The position numbers and the translations under genes were made by a program. A stretch of 64,000 nucleotides of DNA from Siderastrea radians (lineage: Eukaryota; Cnidaria; Anthozoa; Scleractinia; Rhizangiidae). The notes beneath the pieces were generated by a model. The model did no database searches. It had not been told where the DNA came from and saw only the letters and a program-made list of their open reading frames with translations. Position 1 is the stretch's first letter. Every line of letters starts with the position of its first letter. The stretch covers positions 17,317,701 through 17,381,700 of the forward strand of contig OZ024890.1 in NCBI GenBank assembly GCA_964017195.1. The letters run 5' to 3'. This document shows, piece after piece, positions 48,882 through 59,694 of this stretch.

Positions 48882-49035
48882 GACTGACGCTTTCAAAACC
48901 AAATATAGCGTCACTTGTAGTTAACATAGTTAGATCACAGTCTGATTGTCGCCATCTTGTTTGCAAGATTATTGAGAGAGATTGGGCCCTTTAGTGCCCA
49001 GACTTCCTGAGGCGCTGTTTTTCTCTTCGTCCATC
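48882..49035. promoter_or_regulatory. Bidirectional promoter of TMEM104 and the enoyl-CoA isomerase
   Basis: Only 154 bp separate the two start codons, which face away from each other. A CGCCATCTTG word at 48950-48959 is the reverse of the YY1-type CAAGATGGCG, common in TATA-less promoters. A tgattg box precedes it at 48943-48948. No TATA box is seen. Confidence 0.65.
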
Positions 49036-52000
49036 ATGGCGCCCAAAACGTTTGAGGTGTCTTTCAAGGAAAATTACGCGATATTATCCATGAAAAATGG
49101 GGAAAACAGGTTCAACCCTAATTTTTATGAAGGATTTCATTCTGCTCTTGATGAAATTGAAAGGTATTTACTTTAAATTATTAGCTGCAGGAAGCTATAG
49201 CTATAACGTAACTTTATATATAATTATGGGACTTCCATTTTTTATCCCCATGCCCCTAAAGATGGCTGGAATCCGAACTCCTTAATTTTTTTTTTTCGGA
49301 GCTTTCAAATTTTTGCAGCTCCTATTAAATTTCATCTGTAGAGGGGGAACGTTCCATTTTTCATCCACCCCCCCACCATCCCGCCACAGATGTTTAAGTT
49401 CGCTTAGGTGCTAGGGATAGTTGAGGCAGTTCGGATTTTTCTTTAAGGAACTGCTACAATTTGAAAGCCTCGGATTTTTTCTTCAAAGGTGCCACCAACA
49501 TATGAAGCCTTCTGAAGTTTTTCTTCAAAGGATGCCAACAAAAATTTGAAGGGCCTGCCATCCTTGGGGGGCAGGGTGCTGATTTATTAATTTTATTTTA
49601 TAAGACTTTAAGTTCTTATGTCTTTGATATGTGAGGATAGGTTTATGCAAGGATGTTCTTAAAGCTCGATTTATCTCTGATTTTCTGCTCCAGCAGTACA
49701 GCATCCCCATAGTAATAATCATAGGCATCGAAACAGGGAGACAGCCGGTGTGGGGGATGATTGCCTCTTCTATTAAAAGCTCCATTAAAAATTAGGATAC
49801 CTTTATAAATCTGATATATTATTTTAGTATGAGTTAAGCTGCAATTGCCTTAGCCTGAGAAAACAGGCAATGTTTGGTAAGGTCACCACTTGAGCCCTTG
49901 CAAAACGATGTCTGAGTAACGCGTACAGAAATTCGGTACTGATGATGCATCACTACCAAGGTCTAGGTAGTGCTTTTGATTGGCTGAAACGTGAGGGAAT
50001 TTCATTTCAACCAATTACGTAGATCTGGGTAGTGATGCATTATCAGTATGGAATTTCTGCGCTCGTTACTCAGACGTTGTTTTGCGAGGGGTCATGTGGT
50101 GACCTCATGAGACGTTGGCTGTTTTCTCAGGCTACAAGTGCCTTCTTTTAATTTTTCAGAAACAAAAACGTTCAATTTATGATAACAACTGGGGATGGAA
50201 AATTTTACTCAAATGGCCTTGATCTGGCCTTTCTTAGTGAATGTAGTCCAGAAGAAGCCATGAAAAATCTGAATGATTTTCCCTCTTTGATGTTAAGAAT
50301 GCTAACATTTCCAGTTCCAACCATCGCTGCTCTAAATGGTAAGCATTTTATGTACTGTATTTCCTTGAATAAGCACCCACGCTCTAATAAGCGCCCTCCC
50401 CCGAATATAAAGCGCCCAGCCATCCCCTAGGCCATAATATCAAACAAGCGCCCCCTCCCCTCTCCCCTCAATTTCTTAAATAGTAGGGATACAAGGAAAA
50501 CTTGTTTCCATTTTAGTCCTATTGCCACGCTCTATATGCTGTAAACTTCCCAGGAACAACTAGACCATTCCCTGGTCTTCGAGGGCCAGTAATTTCTATG
50601 ATAATAAAGTTATTGGGTCTACGGTATGCTTGATTACCAACCACTGTTTTAACAAACAAAAGACTTTAATATTGATGTTCCATTTACGTGGATAATGTTG
50701 TAGTTTTTGTTTTTCTATTAAGGATTTAGCCAAAATAAAGTTACAGTTCGTTGAAAGGAAAACTTAATAAGCGCCCCCCTTGATTAAGCGCCCTCCTTCC
50801 AATAAGTGCCCCTCCTTTTAGCAGAAATTTTAAATAAGCGCCCGGGTGCTTATTCGAGGAAGTACGGTATTTTATTTTACAAAATTTTTGTTTATTCTAA
50901 CTTGTATTTCTTTGTTGGTTTGTACTCATGCAGACTTCACTTGTTCATCAGGGTAAATATTCACTGTAATAATAATATAAAGTGTATATCATTTGTCCCA
51001 CAATATGTAGATTGTTACCTTTAAAGTGCTTAACTGCTAGTCTTCATCAGGCATTGAGGTCTACTGGTTACACATCACCATATACATTACATTGGTCGGC
51101 CATGATTGGTGGGTTTCAATCCTCGTTGTTCTGGTTAGAAGTTGTTTCTTGAGAGGTCTGATTTCGGCGGTTTGATTATTTTGGGAATTTCAATTTTGTT
51201 ATTCCTGTTGATGGTATCAGGGTAAAGTCTTATGTGGATGGCTTCCTTGTCCCTTCAGGACCTTACCAGTGTGAGTCTCAATCAATAAACTTTACCTCGT
51301 TCCAAAGCAGGCGGTGGCCTCCTTTGGAAATTCCTCTCCAAAGGAGGCTGAAATTCAACAGTGCGGGCCAACATTTTGAAGTGTACATGTTCTTAGCAGC
51401 CTGGCTGCTTGTCCGTGACATCATTCCATTCAATGTGAAACTGGCGGGAAATCTAAAGACAGCTTTGTCTTCATAAAATCAAAACGAAACATTTGCAGCC
51501 GATTTGTAACGTTACAGTACCAACAAACTGTTGAAGTAACCTGAGTATCAGGCCTTCCCTGGGAAGCAAAAGAAAAAAAGGGGAAAAATGAAAGGGAGGG
51601 GGAAGGAGAGGAAAAAGGAGAGGAAGCTAAGCTCTGTTATACCAGCTGTGTTTAGATTTCCCACCAGTTTCACGTTAGACAGATGACAATACAGATAAGC
51701 AGCTAGGCTATTAAGTATGATTCAAAATGGCAGCCTGCATAGTAGAATTTTGGTCTTCTTCAGATAAGAATTTCAGTGGGATTGGATGCACTTTAGAAGC
51801 TAAAACCATGGTCAGTAACTCAACTTCTGTTATCTTTTTATTAGCAATTTAAAAACATACACCGTTTCTGGAGTGACCTTATCTTTTAATTACTGAATAC
51901 ACCTTCCCCTCCTTGTAGAGGGGCAGTAGAGCAGTGGACATCTCATTGGGCTTTTGATCTGACTTTTGATCAGGAGATTGGAAGTTCGGTGGTTGGAGGC

Positions 52001-53888
52001 TTGGTCTCTGCATTGTATATTTGTTTACTTACTAACAGACAACAAACTTGTACTCCACATTGTCTCTCAACATGGGTACAGGCGAACTACAAGGGAATCC
52101 TAAAAAAGGGAAAAGCTGGGGGGTAACCCTGCGATGGACTATCATCCTATCCAGGAGGGGGGGCAGGAGGGGGGGCAGTAGTCGTACTCCTAGTCACTTC
52201 ATGCTTGGAATCCTGTGATGGACTAGCATCCCATCCAGGGGATAGTAGTCATTCTCCTAGTTACTTTATGCTGGGAACCCTGTGATGGACTAGCACTCCA
52301 ACCAGGGAGAGTAATGACACTCCTAATCACTTCATGCTGGGTATCCTGTGATGGACTAGCACACCATCCAAGGGGGAGTAGTAATACTCCTAGTCACTGA
52401 TCAGAAGTCATGCTGTGTATCCTGTGATACAAGGTTTTAGCCAGAAGGGTGTCCAGGCATCCTGTGGATGCTTATTTTTAGAAGAAATTCAAGGAAACTT
52501 CTCTTAATCTCTTATAATTTTATGGACAAACATGCCTCCTGGACATCCAGGGTTCAATATCTGGTTAAAAGCGACACCCAGAGAGGAGTAGTAATTCTCA
52601 TAGTCACTTTATGATGGGTATCCTGTGATGGACTAGCTCATAGCATCCCATCCAGAGAGGAGTAGTGATGTGACCAGTCGCTTCATGCCGTGGAAACCAT
52701 CCCTAGCCTTGTGCCCTTTTTAATCCAGTCAATTGGATACAAGATTTTATTTTACCGTACCCTCCTTGAAGGAAGTAGGGGGTTGGATATTACTTTTACT
52801 CAGTCATGTTTGTATCTCCACAGGACACGCATTTGCTGGGGGAGCCATACTGGCCCTTGCACATGACTACCGAGTCATGCAGACTAAAAGAGGCTGGTTC
52901 TGCTTAAATGAGGTTAAGCTTGGCCTGCAGTTTGGGGAAGCAAATATCTCATTGATAAGGTATGACTCATGCGTGTCTGAATCTGTTGACATTAAAGTGG
53001 GATATATTCTGTGTTTTAGTATTTGCATGGGATGATGTTATTACTCTGGAATTTTTCAGATGCTTTGGAAGGGTTTTTTAAAGTTCAGTTTCAATACTTA
53101 GAGGGGGAGGTGGGACGTTGCACTGTTACACTGTGCATACGTTCTGTGCATCTTGGGTCTGATCCAAGACTTTTTGGTTTTCTATGACTAACATATCTTT
53201 GCATGGTGATGACTATGTGGTAAAAGCAGATCTTAGCAAGGGTTATCAGAATCCAAAAAGAAAATTGGGGGTAGCCATGCATTTTTCAAGGATAATTTAG
53301 CTTTAATTTGGAAAGAAAATGCCATACATTCTTTGTATTTCAAAGCAATTTTAGAATTATGTTTGCCTAATTGTCTCTGAAAAAAGGGGGGTTAGCCTCA
53401 TTTTTCTTTTTAGATTCCAATGACCCTTGCTAAGTTCTACTTTTTCCCCATAGACATAGCCTTTGCAAAAATACCTCTGTATTAGGGGTCACTGTCCTTA
53501 ATAGTGAGAGGAGATACCAAGTAATGTAGTGGAGGCTGTCCGGCTACTTAGATTTTTCAGCTACATTTTTTTCCAATCATATTTGTTTAGGGCAAAGATT
53601 ACAGATCCCAAGGCACTCTCAGATGCCATGGTCATGGGAAAACAGTTTGTAGCAGAAGAGGCTCTCTCTGGTGGAATAGTCCAAAAGATCTGCCCCATTG
53701 AGGAGTTGCTTGGTACAGCTGTGCAACTGGGACAAACAGCTGTAGGACAACATGAGTTTAACAGAGACTTCTTCAGAGAATTTAAATCAAATTTGTATAG
53801 CGAGGTTGTTGATGCCTTCAAAAGACAAGTGGTAAATGGAAAGAAGAATTACAGAATGCTCTCTATGTTTGTTAGTTCAAAACTATGA
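49036..53888 (+). CDS. Peroxisomal enoyl-CoA delta-isomerase/hydratase family protein
   Basis: Four exons, 49036-49163, 50160-50338, 52824-52959 and 53591-53888, splice in frame into 246 residues. It is a crotonase-fold enzyme. The oxyanion-hole motifs are FYSNGLDLAFL and GHAFAGGAILALAHDYRVM. A glutamate in LNEVKLGL stands at the usual catalytic position. The C-terminus is SSKL, a consensus type-1 peroxisomal signal. The short length, single domain and GWFCLNEVKLGLQF block resemble single-domain peroxisomal delta3,delta2-enoyl-CoA isomerases (as in plants) more than the vertebrate ECI2, which has an added acyl-CoA-binding domain. The reaction would be moving a cis/trans-3 double bond to trans-2 for beta-oxidation of unsaturated fatty acids. 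The start at 49036 (atcATGgcg) is preferred over an in-frame ATG at 48982, whose extra residues lack family similarity. Intron 1 to intron 3 contain several mobile elements. Confidence 0.9.
50353..50869. mobile_element. AATAAGCGCCC-type MITE in isomerase intron 2
   Basis: The ends tactgtatttccttgaataa and ttattcgaggaagtacggta are inverted copies, each followed inward by gcrcc-type words. The AATAAGCGCCC word recurs in both orientations. A remnant of the same kind is at 27160-27240 (aataaacgctgccccc). Confidence 0.75.
51420..51690. mobile_element. Inverted-repeat element in isomerase intron 2
   Basis: tgtgaaactggcgggaaatc at the left and gatttcccaccagtttcac at the right are inverted copies separated by about 200 bp that include a purine-rich tract. 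The outer borders are not clear. Confidence 0.45.
51916..52715 (+). mobile_element. SINE with tandemly amplified tail
   Basis: The head near 51916-52010 has tRNA-like spacing (gcagtagagcagtgg, later gaagttcggtggttgg). The tail unit, about 68 bp (cctgtgatggactagcatcc, then gtagt..tcctagtcacttcatgc), is repeated about six times with small differences, the last unit being displaced by 52420-52600. The single-unit tail is seen in the SINE at 37062-37325. Confidence 0.8.
53205..53497. mobile_element. TTAA-type MITE, third copy (truncated left)
   Basis: It has the same order of blocks as 21163-21535: agatcttagcaagggttatc, the inner inverted pair, then cttgctaagttctactttttc. It ends with actgtcc before TTAA. 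The left end is eroded. It lies in isomerase intron 3, about 95 bp before the last exon. Confidence 0.75.
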
Positions 53889-53934
53889 AAAGACATTTTT
53901 AGCGTCTTTAATAGTTACTGTTGGTAGTTTCTGT

Positions 53935-54168
53935 GATCAAAATGGACCAGCTTTATTGGACAAATCAGTTGGTACAGCTGTACATATGGAACAAAAGGCT
54001 GTAGAACAACATAAGTTGAAGTGAGACTTTAAAAAGAAAGAATTTAAGTCAAATTTGCCTAAAGTGAGGCTGTTGAGGCCTTCAAAAGACAATTGGTGAC
54101 TGGGTTACAAAATGTCCCTCAAGAATGCCCCCCCCCCCAGTTTGTTAGAAGTTCAAAATTTTAATAAA
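53935..54168 (+). pseudogene. Decayed tandem duplicate of the isomerase last exon
   Basis: 53955-54165 follows exon 4 (53700-53885) block by block: ttggtacagctgt, gtagaacaacat, agaatttaa.tcaaatttg, gttgatgccttcaaaagaca versus gttgaggccttcaaaagaca, then gtttgttag.agttcaaaa. It has stops and indels and so is not coding. It ends with AATAAA at 54163-54168, which may serve as the polyadenylation signal of the functional gene, placing the decayed copy in its 3' UTR. Confidence 0.85.
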
Positions 54169-54289
54169 GAAACTAAGGCATGTTTTTGGATAGTTGTTTG
54201 AACAAATTGTTTAGCTTATTGCAGCTTACATCAGGTGTGTCCCCCCTTAATTCCTTCCTGCCAGAACTGAAAGGCCCATTTTTCCAAAC

Positions 54290-54390
54290 TAGTGCAATAT
54301 AATGCAAACTCCAATTGTCCATGTGTAATATACCATTGAAAAGTTAAGGTCTTGATATTGATACTGATGACGAAGTAGACGAAGGACGTA
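54290..54390. repeat. Dispersed repeat shared with 61860-61950
   Basis: aatgcaaactccaattgtcc, atgtgtaatatac and ggtcttgatattgatactga occur in the same order at 61860-61950, where the gatatt part is expanded. Confidence 0.75.
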
Positions 54391-54714
54391 TGATACTGTC
54401 ACCTAAATTTTTAGGAAAACTTTGAAAAGCTAAAAGACATATTCTACTCTGAAGAAACGCAAAAATACTGGTTGAGTTTCGTTTAAAACTACTCTACCAG
54501 TTCTCTGAGACTATAATAAAGTGTGTTTGGCTGTGGATCGCAAGAATGGAAATGGTTGCAACTTGAAAACATGTTTTCATTACTTAGCAAAGTTACTAAT
54601 ATCTTAACTTTGAATAATTCCGTATTAATATTTCCTTGAGCGCCGGGAGAAACTTGTGGAGAACACCGTTTCTTCACTTTCTTCCGTGTTGAGCTTTATG
54701 TAGAGGAGATTTCC

Positions 54715-55270
54715 TTGTTGCAAGATTTCGCATTTACTAGTAATAATATTGAAATACATACTAATAAATGGAATATCTTGCAAAAAAGTCGTTTTCTTTT
54801 ATGCAAGATTGCGCATTTAGTAGTAATGATGAAGGATGTAATGAGAAATGGAATATCTTGCAAAAAAAAGTCGATTTCTTTTTTGCAAGATTGCACATTT
54901 ACCAGTATCAATAATGAAACATATACTAATAAATGGAATATCTTGCAAAAAAAGTCGACTTCTTTTTTGCAAGATTGCACATTTAATAGTGCAAATGGAA
55001 CATTTTGCAAAAAAAGTCGTTTCCCAGTTTTTGCAAGATTTCGCATTTAGTAGTATTGATGAAGGATATACTAATAAATGGTATATTTTGCAAAAAAAGT
55101 CGTTTTCCTTTTTGCAAGATGGCACATTTAGTAGTAACGATGAAGGATATACTAATAAATGGAATATCTTGCAAAAAAGTCGTTTTCTTTTTTGAAAGAT
55201 TACACACATTTATTAGTATTAATAGTGAAGTATATACTGATAAATTATCTTGCAAAAAATCCTATTTCTT
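54715..55270. repeat. Tandem array of hairpin units of about 65-95 bp
   Basis: About eight units each contain tcttgcaaaaaagtcg, a short T-rich spacer and ttttttgcaaga, which pair with each other, followed by actaataaatggaatat or similar. Length varies between units. Frames on both strands are shadows of the repeat. Confidence 0.9.
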
Positions 55271-55479
55271 TTTTGCAACTAAAACCAAACGGTAGCCAAC
55301 TTGCCACAGACTAGTAGAAATTCAGTTTTGGCCAATAGGTTTTGAGCTTTCACTAGCCATTTTGGCTAGTAAAACTTTCAAAGCACTGAAAAACTGGATG
55401 GAAGGCAAACTGAACACTACTGAACAGAAACTAATCCTCAGTCTTTGAAAGGATGTTATTTTGTTAATATGATATTCGT

Positions 55480-56105
55480 GTCGTCTTTTCAACGTTACTC
55501 CATACTAATTCTTGTCTTGGCAACGTTTCTCCGTACGTTAGTACTTTCGTACGATATTAGTCGTCTTCAGAACGTTTCTCCAGACTTTGCCTTGAGAGGT
55601 ACGTCAGTGCATTCGTACGATATTAGTCGAGTCCCGTATTTTGGTACGTTCGCACGATATTCATTCATACGATGTTTGTTTTGTTTTTCCAGCGTTTGTC
55701 TTAGTACAATATTGGTTGTCTTCTCCGCTTTAATGCCGTAATAGTTTTATCCAATCGGCATTTCTCCGTACATCTGGAGGTTAGCATGTTCTAACAGTAT
55801 TAGTCTTGTCTGATGACGTTTCTCTGAAGTTATTAGTTACCTATTTTATTAGCCTCAGTGTCTCCTAAGCTTTTTCTTGTACCTTGATAATTTGGCAATG
55901 TTTCTCCATACTGTAGCTTGTTTTCAACGTGTTCTACAAGTCCCCTGAACGTTTCTCCGCACTTGAATATGCTCATAACACACAAGCCTTCTGTTGTAGA
56001 CATTTTCTGCACGTAATGTATCATTTTTATCTTTTTTACGTTTCTCCGTACCTTTGAACGTTCGTACAGTGTTAGCCTTGTCTTCCCAACGTTTCACCGC
56101 TTGAT
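55480..56105. repeat. Degenerate tandem repeat related to 3540-4170
   Basis: Units of about 55-65 bp carry acgtttctccgtacgttag, cgtacgatattagtc and gtcttc..aacg words. The same words make up the 3540-4170 array, 52 kb away. Non-coding. Confidence 0.75.
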
Positions 56106-56906
56106 GGCATGTTCATAAAGTAAAATTTTCTAGACATTCGTTATGATAACCGCAGCAAAACAGACAGGTGTGAAAAACATCGCGCCCGAGAATTTACCCT
56201 TAACGAATACTTCAGGAAGTTTAACTGGTGAAAAGAATCGTAGACCCCAGTTCTTCAATTTTGAGATCACAGAGAGGCGTGTTTACAGTAGGTAACTCGG
56301 CTAAAAAGCTAGACAAAGTTAACACAGTATAAGGTTAATGGAAAAAAAGCCAAAAAAACTGTTATTCCTCTCCACTCGTCCTGCCCCCAAACAAGTCTGG
56401 CTAGTAAAAATCTTGCAAACTGTCCCCGCTACAAAATAGCGGGAACCAGTAAAAAGCGCGCCATTCGCTATACCGTAAGTCATAATCCTGTCCCCCCAAC
56501 AGAACTTTTTGCAAAAACGGGGATGTCACAAGGAAAACTGTCGCTGCAACATGTCCCCGCTACATGTCCCGGCCCGCAACACGTCCCCTAGTACGTGCCA
56601 GCTTGCGTACCGGTCTCTGCAGCATGCGTCCAATACAGTGCACATTAAGGAGCTTGTCCCCACTACATGTCCCCTAGTGTGTGCCGGCCTTTTTATGCAA
56701 CTGGGCAAAAGTACGAACGATTTTCTCGTCGAAACCTCCCCAGTTTTCAATTTGTTTTTCGCTAAACACAAAGACAGATAACGTTCTTACATTTTGACAA
56801 CAGTCAGAGGCAAGTTATGTCAATTGTTGGGTCACAAACAGTCGTAGATAAAGTCATCACATCCTGGAACGGATCGATTCCATTTCGGGTGCACTTTACG
56901 CGGCCT

Positions 56907-57149
56907 GGGGCCCGTTTCTCGAAAGTTCCGATAACTTTACGGTCCTGGAAAGCTATTTTATGTGCGCGTTGTTTACATTAAAGACTCAAAATTTTGTTGG
57001 TTTTGAAAGCTGAACATTAAAATTCTAAGTTTGACAAAACAAGTCGGGCTGATATGCGGGCTAAAAGCTACGCCTACGCCAATTGATTTTGATTTTAATT
57101 TAAAGCTGCGGGCCCGAAAAGTTACCGGGATTTTCGAGAAACGGGCACC
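56907..57149. mobile_element. MITE with GGGCCCGTTTCTCGAAA ends
   Basis: The left end ggggcccgtttctcgaaagt is mirrored at the right end by tttcgagaaacgggcacc. Inner parts (aactttacgg and aagttaccgg) are also related in inverse. Non-coding. Confidence 0.75.
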
Positions 57150-57660
57150 TGGACTGGGTAGGAGGAAAATTCTTTTTCCTACGAGGAGACCCCTGAGGAA
57201 TATTTGTTCTGGACAGAAAAATATACTTGCCAACATTTGCCTGTTCCCGGAAGGGAAAAATTTGTCAATGACGGAATCTTGCGGTGCGAGGGATGCAGGA
57301 ACGATCAAACAAACGAATTAATTAAGCGGGAAAATATTTGCATTTCGGTGAAAAAGAAAAACGCAAGAAAACGTTTAACCAACACCAATGCCGTAATAAA
57401 TCGGACTTCTCGGTCGTGAAAAGTAGAATTTTTTAATTTGAAAACTGCTCCTTCGAGAATTAACTGAATTCTGAATGGCTCACTTGCATTGTACATCTTG
57501 CAACATGCACGGTAGCAAACCGCTGTTATTCACTGCATTTTTAACTGAAGAACCTTACGATGAATCAATGTACTTAGTGTAATTATAGACTGCTAGCAGT
57601 CCCTTTCTGGATAGTCGAGAGAGGGTGGCAGGGGGGGGGGGGTCTGGATCACGTTCCAAT

Positions 57661-57688
57661 GTCACGTACTAAATCTTTAGTACGTGAC
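57661..57688. repeat. Perfect 28-bp hairpin
   Basis: The arms GTCACGTACTAAA and TTTAGTACGTGAC pair perfectly around two bases. Confidence 0.9.
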
Positions 57689-59223
57689 ATGCCATCGCGT
57701 CGACCGTTAAGCAGAAAATCGCCCAAAACGGCCTCCAGAAGCTCAGAAAAGCGATAAAAACACAGCAAACACACAACAGGTAAGGTTTTTTAAACTTTAT
57801 TTTGATTTTTGATGTATTTTCGGCAGAAAACCGCCGATTATTTTCGATCGAATTTCAGCTCCATACAAACTCTCATATTACGCTTTGGTTACCTGTGGAG
57901 GTCCTTGTGGGTAAATGGGTCAATGCTTTCGTAAGAGTAGCTGAGAAAAAAATATGGATGCACTGTATATAATATTGTCACACATTCTACAGGCTGAAGA
58001 GAGCTTTGTTAAAATTTTCTAAAGGCAGATTTTCATGTCCACTGCAAAAAAAAGTGGAATTCTCGTTCAATCACAGACTTAACTTTGTCAGCAGCAGTTA
58101 CTTTCAAAAGCAAAACAAATTAATTAATTAATTCATATTGACAGCTAGCAATTTGAACAATAATATTTTAATACAGCCTTGTTTACTAGCTAAGCTGTGA
58201 AAGTATAATTTCAGACAAGCCCTTCAGGATTACTACATCCTGCATCAACAGTATTTTTGAGAAACAGAAACTTTTGGACACCCTGGAAGTTAAAGGACTG
58301 CTAATGCTATAAAATGAACATTCGTAAGATTTTTCATGACACGTACTCGACGCAAATCCATCGGGCAAAACTTACGATTTCACACAACTGTAGCAATTAC
58401 AAGACCTCAGAAAGCCAGGCATTTGTGTTTTCACTTTCGATGATTGGAAATAAGTCCTTCATGGCCCAAGAGGCTATTCATGGTAAGATGTTTGCACATA
58501 TAAGTTACTAAAGAGGCTTATTCCTGATAAACCCGGGATTGAAGTCTCCACGTGTACCGTACGCCTTCAATCGATCAACCCATAAAACCAGCTGTTAAAA
58601 TGTTACATGAAGTATTCCGATGTGAGCAAAGGATAACTAGACCACAAGAATCGGAGAAACTTCCATCTTTGTTATTTCCAGCTCTTGTAGTTGAATTTGT
58701 TTTAGCTCTTCGAGATCCGCACAGTACGAAGGTTCATTACAACTGAGCTCGAATCGATCGATAGCCCCATCATGCTTTGCGAACCGTGTCCAACCACCAC
58801 TGCCCTCAAGCGTTCAAATATATGCGCAGTTGGTGGATTCTGATTGGGTGAACATTCCCAAAGACAACTAGGACAAAAGGCAGTGGACAAAAGGGGACCA
58901 AAAAGGCCTTTCTAGGGGAGGCTGGGGCCAAAAGCGAACACGCGCAAAATCAAGGCCGGCTCAGGCCGGCACGGCCGTTTTAATGGTTACCGTATCGAAC
59001 AAAATCATCATCACTCTTCAAAGGCTGTTGTTTACACAAAGGAGATTGAATCATATTTTGTACGATTTCACGAAGGATTGACGTTGCTTTGAGTTTTCCG
59101 TCTTGAAATGTAGCAACAGAATCCTTCTCGAGTTGTTATCTATCCCCAGCCCGTGTATAGACGACAACCTGCGCCGTTTACCCGCGAAAGTTTCACGAGT
59201 GTGCTCTTATTTTCTTCACCATC

Positions 59224-59694
59224 ATGTTCTTGCTCGCTGGTCTTATTGTGACAATGGTTGGCTACTTTGGGGGGCCTTCCTCGGAACCAGAAGACGACTG
59301 GTGTGTCTCATGTAGGGAGACCAGGCTTGCAACCGAGAAAAATCTGAAGACTTGTCGAATTGTTGGTCCAATCGTCTTGAGTATCGGTGCTGTGTTGTTA
59401 TTCGTTTCTATTTTCTATTGCCGCGTCAAGAAGAAGGACACTCCTGGCGAAGTTGTTCCGGGACCGACTTCTGCCCATATGGGATCAGCAACCCAGGGTC
59501 CCACCGGAACTGTATCAGCCTCCTCTCAAAATCCCTGGGGATCCTTTGCCTATGAACAGCCATACGGGCAAACACCCGCATATCCACCGGCAACGGGACC
59601 GTGCCCGAGTAATCCCCCTCCACTTGTGGGGTATTCGCCTTACCCAGTAGGATCAGCATACCCACCTCCAACTCAATACCCGGACAGTTTTTAG
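59224..59694 (+). CDS. Two-span membrane protein with Pro/Tyr-rich tail, truncated by a LINE
   Basis: The frame of 156 residues has two hydrophobic segments, FLLAGLIVTMVGYFGG at the start and IVGPIVLSIGAVLLFVSIFY around residues 44-63, separated by a loop with CVSC. A charged KKKD stop-transfer stretch follows, then a Pro/Gly/Tyr-rich cytosolic tail (GYSPYPVGSAYPPPTQYP). The protein is not recognised. Similar small tetraspan-like or two-span proteins with PY tails act as adaptors for WW-domain ubiquitin ligases; that is inference only. The present stop, TAG at 59692-59694, comes from LINE sequence. The original tail continues at 60777-60890. The open frame goes upstream of the ATG to an in-frame TAG ending at 59160 that could also be a splice acceptor, so a 5' exon may be missing and the start is provisional. 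Confidence 0.65.
   Translation: MFLLAGLIVTMVGYFGGPSSEPEDDWCVSCRETRLATEKNLKTCRIVGPIVLSIGAVLLFVSIFYCRVKKKDTPGEVVPGPTSAHMGSATQGPTGTVSASSQNPWGSFAYEQPYGQTPAYPPATGPCPSNPPPLVGYSPYPVGSAYPPPTQYPDSF

Larger units (their letters stand above)
56106..59160. other. Intergenic region upstream of the two-span protein
   Basis: No firm gene. 56520-56700 has a short cluster of catgtcccc words. 56907-57149 is a MITE. A perfect hairpin is at 57661-57688. A frame at 58314-58511 has MIGNKSFMAQEAIHG, slightly like the crotonase MGKQFVAEEALSG segment, but support is weak. Confidence 0.4.

Noticed and set aside
54696..55295. Overlapping frames of 90-130 residues on both strands
   Set aside because: All lie in the hairpin repeat array and have the repeat's periodicity.
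56509..56781. 90-residue plus-strand frame with Cys and Pro
   Set aside because: It is built from repeated catgtcccc words, so a repeat rather than a gene.
58314..58511. Possible crotonase-like fragment (MIGNKSFMAQEAIHG)
   Set aside because: The likeness to the isomerase last exon covers only about 15 residues, and the flanking DNA does not align well.
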